64,000 nucleotides of DNA, taken from contig MICF01000007.1 of NCBI GenBank assembly GCA_001829785.1, forward strand, positions 124,001 to 188,000, in the 5' to 3' direction. The stretch's first letter is position 1. Every line of letters starts with the position of its first letter. Shown here in pieces: positions 9,101-17,626 of the stretch. Under the pieces are notes generated by a model. The model was not told the DNA's origin, ran no database searches, and saw only the letters and a program-made list of their open reading frames with translations. The DNA is from Sulfurimonas sp. RIFOXYD12_FULL_33_39. Lineage in GTDB: Bacteria; Campylobacterota; Campylobacteria; Campylobacterales; Sulfurimonadaceae. Position numbers and translations under genes: made by a program.

Positions 9101-10583
9101 TGAGGATTTGGCACAACTTATTTTTGACGTTAAGCAGGTAAATCCAAAAGCTAGAGTTGCAGTAAAACTTGTTTCTACAATCGGAGTTGGTACGATTGCA
9201 GCCGGTGTTGCAAAAGCGTATGCAGATAAAATTATTATTTCTGGTGGCGATGGCGGTACAGGTGCTGCACCTCTGACTTCTATCAAGTTTGCAGGAAATC
9301 CTTGGGAGCTTGGGCTTAGTGAAGCGCATAATGCGCTTAAAGCAAATAACTTAAGAGGGCTTGTAGAAGTTCAAGCAGACGGCGGTTTAAAAAGTGGACT
9401 TGATGTAGTTAAAGCGGCACTTTTAGGTGCTGAGAGTTATGCATTTGGAACAGGTGTTTTAACTATCGTAGGTTGTAAAATGCTTCGTATTTGTCATGTA
9501 AATAAATGTTCAGTAGGTATTGCAACTCAAAACGAAAAACTTCGTCAAGAGTTTTTTAAAGGACATGTAAACCAACTTATTAACTATTTTACTCTTTTGG
9601 CTGAAGATATTCGTTCTATTATGGCTGAACTCGGTTTTAAAACTATGGAAGAGATGATAGGAAGAAGCGATATATTAAAAGTTGTTGATGATAAGTTTGC
9701 TCAAAAATTTGATTTCTCATCTGTTCTTCATCAAGAGCAAGGTGTTAATACTCATCAGCAAAAATTTAATCATCCGTTTGATGATAATGCTTTTGAAAAA
9801 GATGTTTTAAGTGAGGTTATGAGTTCTATAAAACATCCTGAACATCCTGCTAGAATCAGTAGAGAAATAAGCAATATACATAGAAGTTTCGGAGCATTAA
9901 TAAGTGGTGAAATTGCTGAATACTACGGTAATAAAGGCTTAAGTGCAGATACAATTAGAATAAATTTAACAGGTATTTCAGGACAAGCTCTTGGTGCGTT
10001 TTTAATTCCGGGAGTATCAATTTATTTGAGCGGTGTTGCAAACGATTATATTGGAAAAGGTATGCACGGCGGTAAAATAATTATCACTTCAGTAAATGAG
10101 GGCGAAGAATTTGCTGCAGGAGGAAACACATGTCTTTATGGTGCAACAGGCGGTAAGCTTTATATTTCGGGAAGCGTGGGCGAGAGATTTGCGGTTCGTA
10201 ACTCTGGTGCATTAGCCGTTGTTGAGGGAACAGGAGACAACGCTTGCGAATATATGACAGGCGGTGTAGTAGTTATTTTAGGCAAAACGGGGATTAACTT
10301 CGGTGCAGGTATGACAGGTGGAATCAGCTTTGTTTATGATGAAGAACATAAATTTGTCGAAAATGCAAACCGTGAACTTGTAGAGTTAGTAAGAATTGAT
10401 ACGGATGAGACGGATGAAGCAAGACACTATCTAAAAAAACTTTTAAAAGATTATGTTGTTGAAACAGGAAGTAAAAAAGCAAAAGCACTGCTTGATAATT
10501 TTAGAGTAGAAGTTAGAAGTTTTTGGTTAGTAAAACCTAAAAACTTAACTAAACTGCCTATGAATTTAGAGATTGGAGATTAA
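6144..10583 (+). CDS. gltB: Glutamate synthase large subunit
   Basis: A 1479-residue protein of normal length for NADPH-GOGAT alpha. The N-terminal class-II amidotransferase begins after a short propeptide: DNCGFG places the nucleophile at Cys15, so about 14 residues should be removed on maturation. The central and FMN domains follow, then the [3Fe-4S] cysteines in GCKMLRICHVNKCSVG, and a C-terminal glycine-repeat (GXGXG) domain with GGNTCLYGATGG. It makes two glutamates from glutamine and 2-oxoglutarate, with electrons supplied by GltD. gltD starts two bases after the gltB stop, so they form one operon. A GGAG at 6134 sets the start. Confidence 0.97.
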   Translation: MVEYHDLLRSFKDNCGFGLVANIKNRASHKILNDAITALERMMHRGAVAADGKTGDGSGLLLSFPEEFLRKEATKEGIELPKQFAIASIFTKDIKNLDIVENICEANDLKIVFRRTVPIDVNALGEQALASLPNMVQLFITPNSIMATNRFDALLYLSRKESEHKLVNDRDFYIASMSSKVLSYKGLVMPTHIKEFYKDLQDESFKISFSLFHQRFSTNTLPEWRLAQPFRSVAHNGEINSVEGNRFNVEIKSESIKSEVFTNEEIQRILPILQLKSSDSASADNFFEFLLVNGMDFFKAVRAVIPAAWQNAPHMDPELRAFYEFQSTVFEAWDGPAAFSVTDGRYVGCVLDRNGLRPSKYIITKDDTLLIASEYGVTDIPEENIKERGRLQSGEMLGLDLKFGKIFKNSEINDYLKSSNPYMKWLNEHMIYLQEHVSEQYMSDSEYDKQELINRQRYFNVTHEVIEQVIEPMIVEGKEAVGSMGDDTPLAAFSNKQRAFSDFFKQKFAQVTNPPIDPIREKVVMSLNTGFGEVHNILDEVPFHAHRLKSISPIITSEKLKVLKSFGDKKSPSYQDFYRNKTFSTAYEQDLKKALDSLVENVINSVKNEGTRIVILDDYEFSQKNRVMPMAMAIGRLNIALLKAKIRHLVSMVAVTCEVHDSHSAAVLIGYGANAIHPKLLAETVIEHTKRSKAITLDCNAALKAVHCSLNAGILKIMSKMGISTIASYRNAGLFDVMGLSNQIVRECFEMSNSALGGLDYNDIDERLKKYHTEAFSESGFNKIFPLNIGGYYKFYSDQEHHDFGPAVIHAIHATAESGSKKDYEKLRDLVNKRGLKFIRDFFELKSDRKAIDISEVEPKEEIFKRFASAAMSLGSISPEAHETIAMAMNRIGAQSNSGEGGEDSERFGTDRNSKIKQVASGRFGVTPAYLRSAEEIQIKVAQGAKPGEGGQLPGHKVSALIGKLRYTIPGVTLISPPPHHDIYSIEDLAQLIFDVKQVNPKARVAVKLVSTIGVGTIAAGVAKAYADKIIISGGDGGTGAAPLTSIKFAGNPWELGLSEAHNALKANNLRGLVEVQADGGLKSGLDVVKAALLGAESYAFGTGVLTIVGCKMLRICHVNKCSVGIATQNEKLRQEFFKGHVNQLINYFTLLAEDIRSIMAELGFKTMEEMIGRSDILKVVDDKFAQKFDFSSVLHQEQGVNTHQQKFNHPFDDNAFEKDVLSEVMSSIKHPEHPARISREISNIHRSFGALISGEIAEYYGNKGLSADTIRINLTGISGQALGAFLIPGVSIYLSGVANDYIGKGMHGGKIIITSVNEGEEFAAGGNTCLYGATGGKLYISGSVGERFAVRNSGALAVVEGTGDNACEYMTGGVVVILGKTGINFGAGMTGGISFVYDEEHKFVENANRELVELVRIDTDETDEARHYLKKLLKDYVVETGSKKAKALLDNFRVEVRSFWLVKPKNLTKLPMNLEIGD

Positions 10584-10585
10584 TC

Positions 10586-11971
10586 ATGAGAGAGTATTTA
10601 ACAATAGATAGAATAGAAGCCAGAAAAAGATTAGTCGTCGAGAGAACAAAAGATTTTGGCGAAATTTATGAGGTTTTTGACCGCAATGAAGCAGCAACTC
10701 AAAGTGAGAGATGTATCCAATGCGGAGACCCGTTTTGTTTAAATAAATGCCCGCTTCATAATTATGTTCCGCAATGGTTAAAAGCTGTAGCTGAAAAAGA
10801 TTTGGAGTTTGCGTTTAAACTTTCAAACGAACCCTCTCCGTTTCCAGAAGTAATGGGTAGAGTTTGTCCTCATGACAGACTATGCGAAGGGGATTGTACC
10901 CTAAATGACGGACATGGAGCTATTACAATCGGCTCTGTTGAGACACATATTACAGAAGAGGGATTTAAAGCAGGTTTTAAACCTGAATTTCCCGGAATAA
11001 TTACTGATAAAAAAGTTGCTATTATAGGTAGCGGTCCTGCCGGACTCTCTGCTGCAACGTATCTTTTACGCTCAGGAATAGCTGTAACTATGTATGAGAG
11101 AAGTGATAGAGCAGGTGGGCTTTTAACTTATGGAATTCCAAATTTTAAATTAGATAAAAAGATAGTAGAACGTCGTGTAAAGTATCTTGTAGAAGCAGGT
11201 ATGAAACTTGTGCTTAACTGTGAAGTTGGCAAGGATATAAGTTTTGAAGAGATAGCTGATAAGCATGATGCTATATTTATAGGCGTCGGGGCTACAAAAG
11301 CTAAAAAAGCCTCTATTAACGGTGAAAGAGCTGCTAATGTTTATAATGCAATGGATTATTTAACTGCCATTCAGAAGAAAAATTTTAAAACTTCATACGA
11401 TAAAAAATTTGATTTTAAAGATAAAGAGGTAGTTGTAATCGGCGGTGGAGATACTGCCATGGACTGTTTAAGAACTGCTAAAAGAGAGGGCGCAAGAAGT
11501 GTAACATGTCTATATCGCCGTGATGCACATAATATGCCAGGGAGTCAAAAAGAGTATAAGAATGCTATGGAAGAGGGTGTCGATTTTACATTTTTTGTCT
11601 CTCCAAAAGAGATTATCTTAAATGATAAAGGCAATGCTATTGCAGTTGAAGTTATAAAAACTACTCTTGGTGCAAAAGATAATAACGGACGTCAAAAGAT
11701 GGAAGAGATAAAGGGTAGTGAATTTAGAGTTAATGCTGACGTAATTATCTTATCTTTAGGATTTGACCCTGAAATACCATCTTTTTTGGCAGAAAACGGT
11801 ATTGATACAAATAAGTGGGGTGGAATTATAATAAACGAAGATACCCATGAAACGACAACTTCTGGAATATATGCCGGCGGTGACTGTTATAGAGGTGCCG
11901 ATTTAGTAGTAAGTGCAGCATATGACGGTCGTGAAGCGGCAAAAAGTATAGCCAAATCTATACTAAAATAG
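10586..11971 (+). CDS. gltD: Glutamate synthase small subunit
   Basis: A 461-residue flavoprotein. N-terminal cysteines for Fe-S clusters appear in CIQCGDPFCLNKCP and VCPHDRLCEGDC. An FAD-binding motif (IIGSGPAGLSAA) lies near residue 150 and an NAD(P)H-binding motif (VVIGGGDTAMDC) near residue 290. The end has the AGGDCYRGADLVVSAA segment of the family. It oxidises NADPH and passes electrons to the GltB FMN. It follows gltB by two bases and ends just before a hairpin that probably terminates the operon. Confidence 0.96.
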   Translation: MREYLTIDRIEARKRLVVERTKDFGEIYEVFDRNEAATQSERCIQCGDPFCLNKCPLHNYVPQWLKAVAEKDLEFAFKLSNEPSPFPEVMGRVCPHDRLCEGDCTLNDGHGAITIGSVETHITEEGFKAGFKPEFPGIITDKKVAIIGSGPAGLSAATYLLRSGIAVTMYERSDRAGGLLTYGIPNFKLDKKIVERRVKYLVEAGMKLVLNCEVGKDISFEEIADKHDAIFIGVGATKAKKASINGERAANVYNAMDYLTAIQKKNFKTSYDKKFDFKDKEVVVIGGGDTAMDCLRTAKREGARSVTCLYRRDAHNMPGSQKEYKNAMEEGVDFTFFVSPKEIILNDKGNAIAVEVIKTTLGAKDNNGRQKMEEIKGSEFRVNADVIILSLGFDPEIPSFLAENGIDTNKWGGIIINEDTHETTTSGIYAGGDCYRGADLVVSAAYDGREAAKSIAKSILK

Positions 11972-11980
11972 TAAAACAAA

Positions 11981-12013
11981 CTTTTTACATGTAGCTAATT
12001 TACATGTAAAAAG
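11981..12013. terminator. Hairpin after gltD built from two TACATGTA palindromes
   Basis: A perfect 13-bp inverted repeat, CTTTTTACATGTA then TACATGTAAAAAG, with a 7-base loop and a T run at about 12020-12027. It probably terminates gltBD. Each arm itself contains the self-complementary octamer TACATGTA. The right part overlaps the 3' end of a decayed minus-strand coding remnant. Confidence 0.65.
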
Positions 12014-12137
12014 AAGTATCTTTTTTTGGATGCGTTATAACCTTACCCATAGCTTTTAATAAATCATACACTAAACAAAACAGTGCTGTTATGTTCTCTT
12101 TTATAAGAATCCCTCTGCTACGAGTCTTTCTTATGGA
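12000..12137 (-). pseudogene. C-terminal coding remnant, family not recognised
   Basis: On the minus strand a stop-free stretch of 45 codons ends in TAA at 12000-12002. The inferred peptide is lysine- and hydrophobic-rich and protein-like (for example ALFCLVYDLLKAMGKVITHP). It has no plausible start: an in-frame TAA lies immediately upstream at 12138-12140, and the only internal Met gives about 16 residues. I read it as the tail of a gene whose front has been lost. I do not recognise the family. It lies in the 629-bp gap between gltD and the signalling module. Confidence 0.35.
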
Positions 12138-12171
12138 TTAAGCCTTTTTGTTTAACTAGCAATTTGGGGTA

Positions 12172-12200
12172 TATAATTTTTTTATAAAATTGTAGAGGAG
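12172..12200 (+). promoter_or_regulatory. Orphaned promoter and ribosome binding site of the nitroreductase fragment
   Basis: TATAAT at 12172-12177, a candidate TTGTTT -35 element at 12148-12153, and GAGGAG at 12195-12200, six bases before the ATG at 12207. This looks like the original expression signal of the nitroreductase gene, now left in front of only its first 40 or so codons. Confidence 0.55.
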
Positions 12201-12206
12201 TATATT

Positions 12207-12341
12207 ATGCAAAAAACATTTAAAGAGGCGATGGATTTTAGACATGCATGTAAACTTTTTGATGAAAACAGAAAAATATCTAATGAAGATATAAGAGAGA
12301 TACTAGAAGCAGAGCGCAAATCCCCATCATTTTCAAAATGA
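12207..12341 (+). pseudogene. Truncated 5' copy of the nitroreductase gene
   Basis: ATG to TGA gives 44 codons. Bases 12213-12330 match 17629-17746 at 115 of 118 positions. The three differences are CTA/TTA and TCC/TCT (both silent) and GAG/GGG, which changes a Gly to Glu. After 12330 a one-base loss shifts the frame and similarity fades within about 10 bases, giving the early stop. The copy keeps a good promoter and ribosome binding site, so a 44-residue peptide could be made, but it lacks almost all of the FMN fold. The intact gene lies 5.4 kb downstream, beyond the FIST module. Confidence 0.85.
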
Positions 12342-12507
12342 TTCTTTTTATCTGTAGTTTTTACTATGAAATAACCGTCTTCTAAAACATAAGCGCTGTA
12401 TCAACTTCTTATAAGTTGTTCTGGTGTAGATGGTTTTTATGTATTATTTAAAAAAACGATTCGCGACCCTTACTAAACTCTTTTTTACTATTGCAATAAC
12501 ACAGCAT
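12342..12507 (-). pseudogene. Broken YchJ-like (UPF0225, SEC-C-type) gene, N-terminal half only
   Basis: Read on the minus strand from ATG at 12507, the remnant gives MLCYCNSKKEFSKGRESFF and a stop. After a frameshift in a T-rich run it continues as PSTPEQLIRS, stop, YSAYVLEDGYFIVKTT. From memory, E. coli YchJ has LCPCGSAVEYSLCC, then HLMRSRYCAFV and DYLIKTW. The remnant aligns along this order, and its TGA at 12401-12403 falls where the family has Arg (CGA to TGA). The C-terminal half is missing: similarity stops where the nitroreductase fragment begins. The lesions (frameshift plus stops) show it is dead. Confidence 0.6.
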
Positions 12508-12538
12508 AAAATCTTCTTTTTTAAAATATTATCACTAT

Positions 12539-12570
12539 TTGACAAAAAATTATTTAAAGTTATTTATGAT
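12539..12570 (+). promoter_or_regulatory. Probable promoter of the FIST signalling module
   Basis: TTGACA at 12539-12544 is followed by AT-rich -10 candidates, TATTTA at 12561 (16-bp spacer) or TATGAT at 12565 (20-bp spacer). AAGGA at about 12588 is the ribosome binding site for ATG 12601. A consensus -35 is rare in this window. Confidence 0.45.
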
Positions 12571-12600
12571 ATATTAAAAAATTAAATAAGGATAGAATAT

Positions 12601-13635
12601 ATGAACGGTTTAAAAGTAATCTCTGTCGATGATACTCTTATGAATCTGATTCTAATAGAAGAAATAGCAAAAGAGATGGGTATATATGTACAAAGCTTCC
12701 AAGATCCTATTGAAGCCTTAGAACATATAAAAAATAATCGGGTAGATATGATGTTTGCGGACTACATGATGCCTCAGATGGATGGATTGGAACTTATAAC
12801 ACAAGCACTTCGTATTCAAGATGAACTTATTCCTATTATGGTTACCGCAGTTGATGATGATCATGATTTAAAGATAGAAGCTCTAAGAGTAGGTGCGGCG
12901 GATTTTTTGACAAAACCGGTAGATATAGCGCAGCTTGAAGCAAAAATAAAGAATTTTACAAAAATAATCCAACTTAAGCTTCAGCTGAAAAATTTTAACG
13001 ACATACTTAAAGAAGAGGTTAAAAAAGCTACCGAAGACCTTATTGACAGAGAACATGAAGCACTTGAAATCATCTCAAGACTAGCAGAGTATAGAGATCC
13101 TGAGACAGGGAGTCATATTTCAAGAGTTGCACACTATTCAAAGCTACTTGCTAAAGAGTACGGTTTTAGTGAAAAAGAGCAGGATATAATATTTTTTGCT
13201 TCACCTCTGCACGATATAGGAAAAGTAGGTATAAGAGACAATATTCTATTAAAACCGGCAAAGTTAGAAGATGATGAATATGAGATAATGAAAACTCACT
13301 CCGTCATAGGGTATGAGATACTAAAGAATAGTAAAAATCCATATCTTCAAGCAGGTGCGCTAATAGCAAAAACACATCATGAAAAGTATGAAGGAAATGG
13401 TTATCCTGAAGGATTGAAAGGTAATGAAATCCATATATACGGGCGAATAACCGCTATTGCAGACGTATTTGATGCCTTGACTTCTCAAAGACCTTACAAA
13501 GATCCATGGAGCTTTGAAGATGCAAAAGATTTTTTAGTAAAAGAGTCTGGAAAACATTTTGATTCGGAGTTAGTAGAGTTGTTCGTTAAAAATATCGATA
13601 AGATAAAAGAGATATATTTAAAATTTGAAGAGTAG
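12601..13635 (+). CDS. Response regulator with HD-GYP cyclic-di-GMP phosphodiesterase domain
   Basis: A 344-residue RpfG-like protein. A receiver domain occupies residues 1-120, with the acidic pair D10/D11 and phospho-acceptor D54 (FADYMMPQMDG). A linker helix (about 125-155) leads to an HD-GYP domain with HDIGKVGI, HHEKYEGNGYPEGL and ADVFDALTS, so both the HD and GYP motifs are intact. It should hydrolyse cyclic-di-GMP when phosphorylated, probably by the hybrid kinase two genes downstream. It is first in a three-gene module, 9 bp before the FIST gene. Confidence 0.92.
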   Translation: MNGLKVISVDDTLMNLILIEEIAKEMGIYVQSFQDPIEALEHIKNNRVDMMFADYMMPQMDGLELITQALRIQDELIPIMVTAVDDDHDLKIEALRVGAADFLTKPVDIAQLEAKIKNFTKIIQLKLQLKNFNDILKEEVKKATEDLIDREHEALEIISRLAEYRDPETGSHISRVAHYSKLLAKEYGFSEKEQDIIFFASPLHDIGKVGIRDNILLKPAKLEDDEYEIMKTHSVIGYEILKNSKNPYLQAGALIAKTHHEKYEGNGYPEGLKGNEIHIYGRITAIADVFDALTSQRPYKDPWSFEDAKDFLVKESGKHFDSELVELFVKNIDKIKEIYLKFEE

Positions 13636-13644
13636 GAGAGAGTG

Positions 13645-14781
13645 ATGTTTATAGATAATTTGATACTTGATAAAAACGGTAATTGGAAATATGTTTCTGA
13701 TAACATAGAAAAAAAAGAGGATGCTGATATAGTATTTGTCTTTGGTGATACTGATATAATTAAAAATAAAGATACGTTTTATAAAATAAAAAGCAGTTAT
13801 CCAAATGCTCATATAGTGGGTTCTTCATCATCAGGCAATATACTGGGAAAAGAGATATCCAAAAATTCTCTTGTAATGACTGCCGTAGAATTTGAAAGCT
13901 CGAAAGTAGAGGTATGCAGTGTGGATTTTACAGATAGTACTACTTTGGAAGAGCTCTCATCTGAACTTGTTGATAAATTAAGTAAAGATGGGTTGAAGCA
14001 TGTATTTGTGCTCTCAGACGGTTTAAAAGTAAACGGTTCCGAACTGGTCAGAGGTATGAACGCTTCACTGCACGGTGTACATGTAACAGGCGGTTTAGCC
14101 GGTGACGGTGCAAGATTTCAAGAGACTTTCGTCTTAAGTGACGATGAGGCAAAAGAGGGGAGAATAGCAGCTGTAGGTTTTTATGGAAAAGATCTAAAAA
14201 TAAGCAGCGGCTGTTTCGGTGGTTGGAGTGAGTTTGGAACATACAGAACTATAACCAGATCTGAGGGTAACGTAGTGTACGAAATAGATGGTGAACCTGC
14301 ACTTGATCTATACAAAAGATATTTAGGACAATATGCGGATGATTTGCCAAACAGCGGTCTTCGTTTTCCTCTTAGTATAAAAAAAGAGAGTAACGATCCT
14401 GAAATCATAAGAACGCTTTTGGCGATTGATGAAGATAAAAAGTCTATAACGTTTGCAGGAGACGTACCTAATGGATATTCGGCAAGATTAATGAAGCCGG
14501 ATATTGATAAACTGATAGACGGGGCTGGAAAAGCAGCAAGCGAGATAACCATCGCTAACTCTAAACCGGCACTTGGTCTTGTAGTTAGCTGTGTTGGTCG
14601 TAAGATAGTGTTGGGTCAGTTAATAGACGAAGAGCTAGAAGAGGTGGGCAATATTTTAGGAGATAATATAAATCTTGTAGGTTTTTACTCCTACGGTGAA
14701 ATAGCACCGTTTAAAAAGGACAAAATGAGATGCGAACTGCATAATCAGACTATGACCCTAACGGCAATATACGAAGACTGA
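13645..14781 (+). CDS. FIST domain ligand-sensing protein
   Basis: A 378-residue cytoplasmic protein with FIST N and C domains throughout (GSSSSGNILG early; VTGGLAGDGARF; GCFGGWSEFG; PALDLYKRYLG; the C-terminal VGFYSYGEIAP). FIST domains are small-molecule sensors found next to or fused with signalling proteins; amino acids have been proposed as ligands. There is no membrane segment or output domain, so it must act through its neighbours. ATG 13645 is preferred over an adjacent GTG because AGGAG at 13634-13638 gives proper spacing. The kinase gene starts one base after its stop. Confidence 0.92.
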   Translation: MFIDNLILDKNGNWKYVSDNIEKKEDADIVFVFGDTDIIKNKDTFYKIKSSYPNAHIVGSSSSGNILGKEISKNSLVMTAVEFESSKVEVCSVDFTDSTTLEELSSELVDKLSKDGLKHVFVLSDGLKVNGSELVRGMNASLHGVHVTGGLAGDGARFQETFVLSDDEAKEGRIAAVGFYGKDLKISSGCFGGWSEFGTYRTITRSEGNVVYEIDGEPALDLYKRYLGQYADDLPNSGLRFPLSIKKESNDPEIIRTLLAIDEDKKSITFAGDVPNGYSARLMKPDIDKLIDGAGKAASEITIANSKPALGLVVSCVGRKIVLGQLIDEELEEVGNILGDNINLVGFYSYGEIAPFKKDKMRCELHNQTMTLTAIYED

Positions 14782-14782
14782 T

Positions 14783-17626
14783 ATGAATCGTTTATTAAAA
14801 AGACAATTAAAGAGATACTTTGGAGAAAGTTTCGATATCTCCTTGATGCCTGAAAATTTCTCCGAATTCATTGAGGATGTTTCTAGTAGTTATGATGATT
14901 TTTATGAGGAAAAAAAATTTTTAGAACATACCATAGATATAAATTCTCAAGATATTGAAAAAGCTAATATTAAGATAAAAGAGCAAAATATCCATCTTCA
15001 AAAACTTCTAGAAGAAACATCAGATGAAAACGAAGAGATGATCTACATGTTAAAGCAGTACAAAGAGGCTATAGATACTTCGCTCATAGTAAGCACTACC
15101 GATACGCACGGAATTATCAGGTATGTGAACGATAATTTTGTACAGATAAGCGGATACTCTCAAGAAGAGCTCATAGGACGCCCCCATAACATAGTAAGAC
15201 ATCCTGATACTCCTGAATTAATATTTGAAGATATGTGGAAGACAATCTTAGATAAAAAAGTATGGCAGGGTATCATACAAAATAAGAAAAAAAACGGATC
15301 GACATATTACGTAAATGCCGTGGTAGTTCCTCTTTTAAATAGAAACGGCGATATTGTTGAGTTTATGGCTTTAAGAGAAGATATAACCGCCGCCATAGAA
15401 TATCAAAACAAGCTTGAATCTCAAAAACAAAGAGTATCTGTTATATTGGATAATCAAGAGAGCATTATAGTCCTTTTTGATGAAAAAGACGGGGTAATAG
15501 AGGTAAATAGAAAGTTCTATGAAGTATTCGGATTTAACTCTTTTGCAGAGTTCAAAGAAAAACATAAATGTATATGTGAGCTTTTTGAAGAGAGAGAAAA
15601 CTTCTTAAAATCTAGCACAGATGAGAAACTTTGGGTTATCCCTATTTTAGAAGAATCCCAAAAAGTTCATCTTGCTATGATAAATAAAAGAGTTTACAGC
15701 GTAAAGGTAGCGATAATAGATATAGAGAATAAAAAAACATATCTTGCCACATTTACGGATATTACAGAAATAGAAGAAGCGAGAATAAAATCTCAAGAAG
15801 CAGAGAGAGAAAAAGCTAACTTTTTAGCTAATATGAGTCATGAGATAAGAACTCCGATGAACTCTATCTTGGGTTTTTCAGAGCTTTTGTCAAAGACACA
15901 GCTTGATCCAAAACAGAGTAAATACACAAAGCTGATAAAAAGCTCTACGGCAACCTTGATACAGATAATAAACGATATACTTGATTTTTCAAAACTTGAA
16001 AGCGGGCAGAGCGAGATTGAGATATCGAATGTAAATCCTTTTATGGAGTTTGAAGATACTCTTATGCTTTTAGCCGAAAAGGCCAGAGAAAAAAACCTGT
16101 CATATATAATAGACATCGATTCTGCTCTTCCTGAATGTATAGGAATAGATAGTTTCCACATAAAACAGATATTGATAAATCTGATAGGTAATGCTATAAA
16201 ATTCACTCATGAACATGGAACAATATATATAAAAATAGAAAGTATAGTCACTAAGGATGAAAAAAAAGTAAGGTTCATAGTTCAAGACAGCGGTATAGGT
16301 ATTCCTAAAGATCGCCAAGATAAGATATTCGAGCCGTTCTCACAGGCTGACAGTTCGACCACGAGAAAATTCGGCGGAACGGGTCTGGGTCTTAGCATAT
16401 CAAGCTCTTTGAGCAAGCTTATGGGAAGCCGGCTTCAATTAGAGAGTGAAGAAGGAAAGGGAAGCAAGTTCTATTTTGATATTTCTTATATAGATTGTGC
16501 GGCAAACAGTACATTAAAAGAGCATCTAAATGATTTTAAAGTATATGTTTATAACATGAACGAAACCTTGCTCAAGTATTTATCGACGCAGCTAAACTCT
16601 TACAAAGTTGATTATATCGTTATAGACGACTTTGATAAAAAATTAGATATTCCTAATTCAGTAATTATTTCAAAAGATGAAAAGTTTTCAAAAAAATTCA
16701 AAAAAGCCAGAATATTACTGCTTACAAAAGCAGATAAATGTGTGGAAAACTCAAGATGTCAGCATATTGAAATATTTGATGATTTTCCGTCTATATTATA
16801 TAACGAACTTATGCGTTTAAAATTAATAGATACAGACGTTCAAAAAAGCAAAGATTATAATAATATAAATTTAAAAATATTGATAGCCGAAGATTATGAA
16901 ATAAACAGGATTCTTGTATCTGAACTTTTAGGACAATTTGAAAATATAGAATATGCTTTTGCATTAAACGGGCAAGAAGCAGTAGATATGGCTATAAAAA
17001 ATAAGTATGATTTAATACTTATGGATATAAATATGCCAATTATGAACGGTATGGATGCAACTAGGATATTGGTTAATGAATTTAATATACAAACACCCAT
17101 AGTAGCTTTGACCGCCAATGCGCTTGAAGGAGACAAGGAGAAGTTTTTATCCGCAGGAATGGCAGATTATCTGACAAAACCTATAGATATAAAAGCATTT
17201 GAAACTATACTACTTAAATATAGCAATAAAATCTCAAAAGAAACGAAAGTAGCCTTAAAGATTGAAAGTAAAGAAGGTACTAAAGAAAACAATGAGATGC
17301 TTGATATAGGATTGTCTCTTAAGATGGCGGAAAAAAAGATGGGTTTAGCACAAAATATAATCGAAAAACTTTTTAAAAGTTATGCTTCTTCTTTAGAAAA
17401 AATAGTTACAAATTTAGAAAATGCAATCGATAAAAAAGATTTTGGCGTAATTCTTATAAATGCTCATAATTTAAAAAGTGGCGCAGCTTCTTTATGTTTT
17501 GAAAAAGTTATTACAATAGCACAAGAAATAGAATCAAATGCTAAGAACAAAAATGAGGATTTCGATTTTTTACAAAGATTAGAAAATCTAAAACCGTATC
17601 TTGAGACAATAAGAGAGTATAAATGA
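14783..17626 (+). CDS. Cytoplasmic PAS hybrid histidine kinase with receiver and Hpt domains
   Basis: A 947-residue protein with no membrane segment. In order: an N-terminal coiled coil (about 30-90); a PAS domain of the Campylobacterota Aer-like type (NIVRHPDTPELIFEDMW, about 100-210); a second PAS-like region (about 215-325); HisKA with His at about 353 (NMSHEIRTPMNS); HATPase (DSGIGIP, GGTGLGLSIS); and a degenerate receiver (about 585-680). An intact receiver follows (ILMDINMP, Asp near 747), then an Hpt domain (AHNLKSGA, His near 893). The chain supports a His-Asp-His phosphorelay to the HD-GYP regulator, presumably tuned by FIST. Its TGA overlaps the nitroreductase ATG. Confidence 0.93.
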   Translation: MNRLLKRQLKRYFGESFDISLMPENFSEFIEDVSSSYDDFYEEKKFLEHTIDINSQDIEKANIKIKEQNIHLQKLLEETSDENEEMIYMLKQYKEAIDTSLIVSTTDTHGIIRYVNDNFVQISGYSQEELIGRPHNIVRHPDTPELIFEDMWKTILDKKVWQGIIQNKKKNGSTYYVNAVVVPLLNRNGDIVEFMALREDITAAIEYQNKLESQKQRVSVILDNQESIIVLFDEKDGVIEVNRKFYEVFGFNSFAEFKEKHKCICELFEERENFLKSSTDEKLWVIPILEESQKVHLAMINKRVYSVKVAIIDIENKKTYLATFTDITEIEEARIKSQEAEREKANFLANMSHEIRTPMNSILGFSELLSKTQLDPKQSKYTKLIKSSTATLIQIINDILDFSKLESGQSEIEISNVNPFMEFEDTLMLLAEKAREKNLSYIIDIDSALPECIGIDSFHIKQILINLIGNAIKFTHEHGTIYIKIESIVTKDEKKVRFIVQDSGIGIPKDRQDKIFEPFSQADSSTTRKFGGTGLGLSISSSLSKLMGSRLQLESEEGKGSKFYFDISYIDCAANSTLKEHLNDFKVYVYNMNETLLKYLSTQLNSYKVDYIVIDDFDKKLDIPNSVIISKDEKFSKKFKKARILLLTKADKCVENSRCQHIEIFDDFPSILYNELMRLKLIDTDVQKSKDYNNINLKILIAEDYEINRILVSELLGQFENIEYAFALNGQEAVDMAIKNKYDLILMDINMPIMNGMDATRILVNEFNIQTPIVALTANALEGDKEKFLSAGMADYLTKPIDIKAFETILLKYSNKISKETKVALKIESKEGTKENNEMLDIGLSLKMAEKKMGLAQNIIEKLFKSYASSLEKIVTNLENAIDKKDFGVILINAHNLKSGAASLCFEKVITIAQEIESNAKNKNEDFDFLQRLENLKPYLETIREYK

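Noticed and set aside
9018-9329. A 103-codon antisense frame in gltB
   Set aside because: Cys/Asn/Arg-rich shadow of the conserved FMN domain of gltB; no homology or start signal.
14181-14552. A 123-codon open frame antisense to the FIST gene
   Set aside because: It lies wholly inside a clear FIST coding region, has low-complexity Ser/Leu composition typical of reverse-frame reading, and has no ribosome binding site.
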